From NCBI GenBank assembly GCA_023301335.1, contig JALZVA010000145.1, positions 1 to 11,089 of the forward strand: a stretch of 11,089 nt of DNA, given 5' to 3'. Shown here one piece after another: positions 6,668-11,089 of this stretch. This DNA is from Akkermansiaceae bacterium (GTDB lineage Bacteria; Verrucomicrobiota; Verrucomicrobiia; Verrucomicrobiales; Akkermansiaceae). The position numbers and the translations under genes were made by a program. The stretch's first letter is position 1, and the number at the start of each line of letters is the position of its first letter. The notes beneath the pieces are model-generated. The model saw nothing but the letters and a program-made list of their open reading frames with translations, made no database searches and was not told the origin of the DNA.

Positions 6668-8977
6668 TTAAAATAAATTTGTATCGTCCCCCAGGATTTG
6701 CACTTCGGTTTCGAGCTCTACTCCCCGTTCATCCCTTGCTTTGTCTCTGACCAATTCGATTAGTTCTAACACATCCTCTGCATTTGCCTTTCCCTCGTTC
6801 ACCATAAAGTTGCCATGCACAGTAGAGACACGCGCCTTGTTCACATTGACATCTTTCATTCCTAACTGGTCAACTAGCATCCCAGCTGGGAGATCTGGGC
6901 TAGGGTTCTTAAAGATGCAACCTGCACTTGCCGCCACTGGTTGTGAGGTTTGGCGTTTATTTTTAGAGATTTCCATGAGCTGTTTAATCGCCTCTGGATC
7001 ACCTTTTGTTCCTTTAAATGTGGCACAGAGCGCGTAGTTCCTCTGTAGTTCAGGAACATTTCTATAGAATGATTCGATCTCTGCGCGACCTCGTGTGCGG
7101 ATCTGCCCATCCTCATCTAAGAAGGTTACATCTACGACTTGGTCAAAGGTTTCTACCCCCATGGCTCCGGCATTCATGCGCAGTCCACCACCTACATTTC
7201 CTGGGATGCCTTCCATCCACTCAAAGCCACTCAAGCCATGCTGCATCGCCACAGAGGCAAGTTTTTTAAATCTCGCTCCCGCTCCTGCTGTGATCGTATC
7301 TCCCTCTACACTTACCTCAGAGAACTTACCTTTATTAGGGTGGATAACGACACCACGTATTCCGCCTGCACGTACTAGTAAGTTAGAACCACGCCCGATA
7401 AAACGGACAGGGATACCACGCGATCTACAAAAACTGACAATCTTCGCACAGGCTTCGAAAGTCTGTGGCTCTATCCAAAACTGTGCGGGGCCACCAACGA
7501 GCATGGTCGTATGCTTCCGCATAGGTTCATATAGAGACATTTTGAGGTGCTCAGAATGCGCGTAACGGTCAAGGTCTTCTAACACCGTCATATCACGGGT
7601 AATCTTTGTCCCCGCCTCGTGGACATTCCCTGCGCCGAGCGTGATTAAAAGGTCTCCTGGTTTCAGTGTATTCCCTACGTGATGGTGAGCCGTGTCCACA
7701 CCTCCAATAAACTTTGCCGGTGTGTCTCCAGACTCCTGCATGGCATCGACAATCGTCTGCCCTGTCACCCCTGGAATAGGAGGTTCTGAAGCTGGGTAAA
7801 CATCTGCTACAAAAACTGAGTCTGCTTGCTGTAACACTTCTCCAAACTCAACGGCAAGCTTCTGGGTCCGTGTAAAACGGTGCGGCTGAAATAACACCAC
7901 GATACGTTTAGGGTTCAGCGATCTTGCTGTCTGTAGTGTGGCAGCGAGCTCAGTCGGATGATGCCCGTAGTCATCTACAATCCGTAGTCGATCGGTGAGG
8001 TACTTGGTTTCAAAACGACGTTTTGCCCCGGCAAAGGTGGATAGCGCACGTGCGGCATCATTGAATTTCACACCTGTCACTTCTGCTACAGCGATCGCGG
8101 CTAGAGAGTTCAGCACATTGTGACGCCCCGGCACCCCGAGCTCAACACGTCCGAGGAGTTCCCCAAATTTATACACATCATAGCCTACTGATCCGCCCTG
8201 CTCTAAAACATTAGAGGCCGTGTAGTCTGCATCTTCCCAGCCGTAAGAAATGGACCCGGAGGCGGGCGCACAAAGTTCCTTAGCAACCTCGCATTCCTTA
8301 CAATAAATCACTGAGCCTCTGGTCTTAGAAATAGCGGTGGAGAAGACTTCTTTAATCTGCTCAAGGCCTCTCTCATAAAAATCCAAATGCTCTTCCTCGA
8401 TATTAAGCACAACCATATGCTCAGAAGCATATAACTGTAGGGTACCATCAGATTCATCTCCTTCAGCAACCATATACTGCCCTTCCTGATCCCAGTGAGC
8501 ATTACTCCCGAGCACAGGGATCTCTGCCCCTACGTAGTGGCTTGGACGAACAGAACCACGCCGCATCAAGTGTGCACTCATTGCCGAGGTGGTGGTCTTC
8601 CCATGTGTTCCTGAAATCAGCACACCTTTTTTCGTCCCGAGGATAGCAGCTAGGCACTCAGCTCTTCTCATACAGCGAATGCCTTGAGCATCTGCTGCGG
8701 CTCTTGCGACATTAGTGGGACGGATCGCTGAGGAATACACCACTATATCTACTCCCTTTACCGACTCTGCTGAATGGGGGCTAGAAAATTTCAGCCCTAA
8801 GCCCTGCATCCGCTGGGTCTCATCCGAGGTCACTCGATCTGAGCCAGAAAGCTCATGCCCCATTCCAATCAGGAGGAGGGCGAGGCCACTCATACCTGAG
8901 CCAGCCACTCCAATCAAATGAATCTTCAAGGGAGTCGAGCTATCAATGAGGCGTTTACTTAATTCGTCAATGGTCAT
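6668..8977 (-). CDS. murC-murB: MurC-MurB fusion: UDP-MurNAc--L-alanine ligase / UDP-N-acetylenolpyruvoylglucosamine reductase
   Basis: A 769-residue cytoplasmic bifunctional enzyme. Residues 1 to about 465 are MurC, which adds L-Ala to UDP-MurNAc: GVAGSGMSGLA (23-33), ATP-binding GTHGKTTT (123-130), EGDESDG (172-178), EEEHLDFY (194-201), HNVLNSLAA (286-294), DDYGHHPTE (335-343) and QPHRFTRT (364-371). A short linker leads into MurB (about 480-769), the FAD/NADPH enzyme that makes UDP-MurNAc. Its motifs are GRGSNLLV (528-535), EGIPGNVGGGLRMNAGAMG (589-607), YR at 638-639, GCIFKNP (686-692) and ELETEV at the end. The usual catalytic proton-donor Ser of MurB is Cys687 here. The domain order places MurC first although MurB acts first. 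It starts 20 bases after murG and ends 42 bases before ddl, clearly one operon. No frameshift or gap is visible in either half. Confidence 0.96.
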   Translation of the reverse strand: MTIDELSKRLIDSSTPLKIHLIGVAGSGMSGLALLLIGMGHELSGSDRVTSDETQRMQGLGLKFSSPHSAESVKGVDIVVYSSAIRPTNVARAAADAQGIRCMRRAECLAAILGTKKGVLISGTHGKTTTSAMSAHLMRRGSVRPSHYVGAEIPVLGSNAHWDQEGQYMVAEGDESDGTLQLYASEHMVVLNIEEEHLDFYERGLEQIKEVFSTAISKTRGSVIYCKECEVAKELCAPASGSISYGWEDADYTASNVLEQGGSVGYDVYKFGELLGRVELGVPGRHNVLNSLAAIAVAEVTGVKFNDAARALSTFAGAKRRFETKYLTDRLRIVDDYGHHPTELAATLQTARSLNPKRIVVLFQPHRFTRTQKLAVEFGEVLQQADSVFVADVYPASEPPIPGVTGQTIVDAMQESGDTPAKFIGGVDTAHHHVGNTLKPGDLLITLGAGNVHEAGTKITRDMTVLEDLDRYAHSEHLKMSLYEPMRKHTTMLVGGPAQFWIEPQTFEACAKIVSFCRSRGIPVRFIGRGSNLLVRAGGIRGVVIHPNKGKFSEVSVEGDTITAGAGARFKKLASVAMQHGLSGFEWMEGIPGNVGGGLRMNAGAMGVETFDQVVDVTFLDEDGQIRTRGRAEIESFYRNVPELQRNYALCATFKGTKGDPEAIKQLMEISKNKRQTSQPVAASAGCIFKNPSPDLPAGMLVDQLGMKDVNVNKARVSTVHGNFMVNEGKANAEDVLELIELVRDKARDERGVELETEVQILGDDTNLF

Positions 8978-8997
8978 GTATTGGGCGGATAATAAGG

Positions 8998-10080
8998 CTA
9001 AAAACTACTTTCGATTGCCTTACAAATACGCTCCGCTGCATCTTTCACAGCTACGTTTGCACAGGCGTCCTGCATTTTTTTCAATGTCTCTGGATGTTCT
9101 AAAATGGCGGAGACTTCGGCGACTAATGCACCTCCATCAAGATCTGCTTCTTGGCAGAGTACTCCTGCACCATGTTTAACGAATTCCTCTGCATTAAATG
9201 TCTGGTGGTCATCCGCAGCAAAGGGATAGGGAACTAAGATGGACGGCAGTCCAATGTAACTAAGTTCAGTCATGCTAGAGGCACCACTCCGACACACAGA
9301 TAAATCTGAAACCGCATACACCGCAGGCATGTCATCACAGAACTCGATCAAATGATGATTCTGGCAGTCTCCTAACTCCTCTTTCACTCGTTGGTAATCA
9401 AAGCTTCCGGTGAGGTGGATAAACTGCACATCAGGCATCGCTTTTGAGGCTTCTACGACAATAGAGTTGAGCTTCTTTGCCCCTTGGCTTCCGCCCATGA
9501 CTAAAACTGTCTTTTTCTCAGCATCCACACCGAGCTTCTGTGCCGCCTCTTGCCGAGTGGGCAAGGCCTCTATCTCTTCTCTCACAGGAGTCCCCGTATG
9601 CACGACAGGGCAACCAGAGAAATACTGCTGTGCAGCTTCCATCCCGATAAAAATCTTGTCACAATAGCGTGCAGTGAGGCGGTTTGCCTTTCCTGGGAGC
9701 GCATTGGAATCATGCACAAAGCACTTCAGCCCGAGCTTTTTACCCGCCATCACAGGAGGCATGGAGGTGAATCCACCCATCCCGATCACCGCGTCTGCCT
9801 GTGCTTTTTTTAGTAAGTTGGAGCAGTAGCTTTTAGTCTTCCAGAATTTCACTAGGAAGGGGATCATCTTGAGAGAAAGCGTTTTGGGCTTAGCGATCGC
9901 AGCTACAGAGTCAAACTGAAGGTCTTCTCCGTATTTTTTCGAAGCAGCCGCATCGACTTTTTTTTCTGAAATCAACAGCCTTACTGCATGCCCTCGTGAC
10001 TTCATTTCTTGGGCCACTGCTACACCAGGGAAGAGGTGCCCCCCAGTGCCGCCACAGGCGATAACTACATTTTTCTTCAA
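8998..10080 (-). CDS. murG: UDP-N-acetylglucosamine--lipid I N-acetylglucosaminyltransferase MurG
   Basis: MurG transfers GlcNAc from UDP-GlcNAc to lipid I on the inner face of the cytoplasmic membrane, making lipid II. The 360-residue GT-B glycosyltransferase shows the two N-terminal glycine-rich loops, GGTGGHLFPG (10-19) and GMGGFTSMPP (100-109), and HDSNALPGKANR (123-134). These are followed by the C-terminal donor-binding motifs GGSQGAKKLN (196-205), CRSGASSMTELSYIGLP (263-279) and PYPFAADDHQTFNA (284-297). Length is normal for the family. The start is a TTG at 10080; no in-frame ATG stands close upstream and the family begins right before the first glycine loop, so TTG is the best choice. 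It is the first recognisable gene of the minus-strand cell-wall group, 20 bases before murC-murB. The usual upstream neighbour ftsW is absent. Confidence 0.95.
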   Translation of the reverse strand: MKKNVVIACGGTGGHLFPGVAVAQEMKSRGHAVRLLISEKKVDAAASKKYGEDLQFDSVAAIAKPKTLSLKMIPFLVKFWKTKSYCSNLLKKAQADAVIGMGGFTSMPPVMAGKKLGLKCFVHDSNALPGKANRLTARYCDKIFIGMEAAQQYFSGCPVVHTGTPVREEIEALPTRQEAAQKLGVDAEKKTVLVMGGSQGAKKLNSIVVEASKAMPDVQFIHLTGSFDYQRVKEELGDCQNHHLIEFCDDMPAVYAVSDLSVCRSGASSMTELSYIGLPSILVPYPFAADDHQTFNAEEFVKHGAGVLCQEADLDGGALVAEVSAILEHPETLKKMQDACANVAVKDAAERICKAIESSF

Positions 10081-10102
10081 TGATGCGATTCTACAGATTA
10101 TT

Positions 10103-10148
10103 TGACTATTTCTTTACGCTAATAGTCACATATTTGCTACAATAGTGA
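10103..10148. promoter_or_regulatory. Cluster of TGACTATT half-sites, candidate operator or hairpin
   Basis: TGACTATT at 10103-10110 and its exact inverse AATAGTCA at 10121-10128 flank a 10-base spacer. A near copy, AATAGTGA, stands at 10141-10148, 20 bases from the second site (two helical turns). The group begins 23 bases before the murG start codon, in the region shared with the divergent SLC13 gene. The third site overlaps a TACAAT (-10-like) sequence at 10138-10143 on the plus strand. It could be an operator for a dimeric regulator, or an RNA hairpin in the murG leader. Confidence 0.45.
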
Positions 10149-10295
10149 GTTTAAATAGCTCTATGGTGCTTTAAAAACAGCAGTTCCCTATACTTTTTAC
10201 AAGTCCTAAAAAAGCTTTCTCCACTTTCAAGATGCTCCAAATAGTCCTTTTCAAGGTTCCCCATCAGGTCTAATCTCCCAGTTACAGTAAAGCTC

Positions 10296-11089
10296 ATGTT
10301 TGACAGCGCAGATAAAATTTTTCTCATCATCCTCGTGTTCGTCGTTTTTTTGGCGTTTGCAAAGGAATGGGTCTCAGCTGAACTAGTTGCTATCGGGGCT
10401 TTGATGGCATGTGTGTTTAAAGGCATCCTCGTCATGTCCGGGGACTTTAACGTAGATAATAATGTGCTCCGGGTGTTTGGGAACCCCGCCCCCATCACGA
10501 TCGCTTGTATGTTTATCCTGAGTGCCGCACTGGAGACCACAGGAGTGATCGAATCTCTCGGTAACTGGTTTGAGAGGGTAGCCGGCTCATCAGCAAAGAA
10601 GATGCTAGTGGTCATGATCATCATCGTGGCACTGCTCTCTGGCTTTGTGAACAACACGCCTGTAGTGGTCGTGTTCATGCCTATTCTTTTAGCGATCTGT
10701 CGAAAAAAAGACTACAAGGCTTCTAAATTCCTCATCCCTCTCTCCTATGCCGCGATTGCAGGTGGCACGATGACTCTGATCGGGACTTCTACCAACCTTC
10801 TGGCTTCAGGGATTTACGCAGATATGATCGGGAAAGAAGGCCTGACTAACGAACTGGATAACATGTTTGTAATCATGCCACTGGGCTTAGTCTTTGTGGC
10901 GATCACTTTTGTCTATTTAGTCACCATTGGGAGGAAGCTCCTCCCTGACCGCGTGACACTGGCGTCGGTCATTAGCCCAGAGGAAGGAAGAGAGTTTATC
11001 TCCCACGCTTTTATCCGTCAGGGCTCTACTCTGATCGGGCAAAAATTTGTCGATACTCCGTTAAAAAAAATGCGGAAAGCACGAGTCAT
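10296..11089 (+). CDS. SLC13-family (DASS/CitT-like) permease, N-terminal part (3' end outside window)
   Basis: Open from the ATG at 10296 to the end of the window, giving about 264 residues without a stop. It is an inner-membrane transporter: a first membrane helix (IFLIILVFVVFLAF) and several more precede the paired family signatures SGFVNNTPVVVVFMPI and GGTMTLIGTSTNLLASG. These are the two Asn-Thr hairpin motifs that form the substrate and cation site in SLC13/divalent-anion symporters. After a further membrane helix (FVIMPLGLVFVAITFVYLV) the chain leaves the membrane and begins a segment (FIRQGSTLIGQKF) that resembles the start of a TrkA-C/RCK_C regulatory domain, as in permeases with such domains inserted between the two membrane halves. 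The substrate (sulfate, dicarboxylate or another anion) cannot be told. It is divergent from murG, with 215 bases between the start codons. Confidence 0.88.
   Translation, partial: MFDSADKIFLIILVFVVFLAFAKEWVSAELVAIGALMACVFKGILVMSGDFNVDNNVLRVFGNPAPITIACMFILSAALETTGVIESLGNWFERVAGSSAKKMLVVMIIIVALLSGFVNNTPVVVVFMPILLAICRKKDYKASKFLIPLSYAAIAGGTMTLIGTSTNLLASGIYADMIGKEGLTNELDNMFVIMPLGLVFVAITFVYLVTIGRKLLPDRVTLASVISPEEGREFISHAFIRQGSTLIGQKFVDTPLKKMRKARV

Noticed and set aside
6133..6750. 205-codon plus-strand frame opposite ddl and the murB end
   Set aside because: It is antisense to two well-supported enzymes, is rich in His, Pro, Ser, Leu and Arg without any motif, and spans the murB-ddl boundary.
7095..7565. 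156-codon plus-strand frame opposite murB
   Set aside because: It lies wholly within the MurB coding region on the other strand and shows no recognisable domain.
10189..10194. TATACT as a possible -10 box for the SLC13 gene
   Set aside because: No acceptable -35 element at 16-18 bases upstream.
10298..10678. Long open frame on the minus strand (175 codons when continued to 10151)
   Set aside because: This part is antisense to the SLC13 permease and has the Thr/Ser/Met-rich, low-information composition of a shadow frame. Only its last 37-48 codons, outside the permease, are worth considering.

Overview
The window looks like chromosomal housekeeping DNA of a Verrucomicrobiota-type bacterium. 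This is inferred from four things: a MurC-MurB fusion, a dephospho-CoA kinase and a Rho factor in one reading frame, a Rho P-loop reading RGGKT, and the near absence of Shine-Dalgarno sequences. No rRNA is present to settle the taxonomy. Base composition is moderate and even, and I see no insertion sequence, phage gene or CRISPR array.

Left edge (1-843, + strand): the end of a DUF6869-like protein overlaps a GNAT acetyltransferase by an ATGA junction. From about 928 to 10080 everything is on the minus strand. In the order of transcription (right to left) the genes are: murG, a murC-murB fusion, ddl, a small membrane-anchored protein of unknown function, an HTTM-like multi-pass membrane protein, a coaE-rho fused frame, rnd (RNase D), and a tRNA-Leu(UAG) with its own intrinsic terminator. 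Right edge (10296 onward, + strand): a divergent, truncated SLC13-type permease that is entering a TrkA-C/RCK_C-like domain when the window ends.

MurG, MurC, MurB and Ddl supply consecutive steps of peptidoglycan precursor synthesis. MurB and MurC make UDP-MurNAc-Ala, Ddl makes the terminal D-Ala-D-Ala, and MurG makes lipid II. The usual division genes ftsW (before murG) and ftsQ/A/Z (after ddl) are absent here, so this is a detached fragment of a dcw cluster. The genes after ddl mix CoA synthesis (CoaE), transcription termination (Rho) and RNA 3'-end processing (RNase D). A tRNA, a possible RNase D substrate, follows.

The main points for a second look are: the coaE-rho single frame; an arrangement of three TGACTATT-type half-sites between murG and the SLC13 gene, with a small unexplained ORF beside it; the HTTM-like protein and its unrecognised partner; and the systematic lack of Shine-Dalgarno sequences. 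I do not see convincing evidence for a wholly new defence or mobile system in this window.
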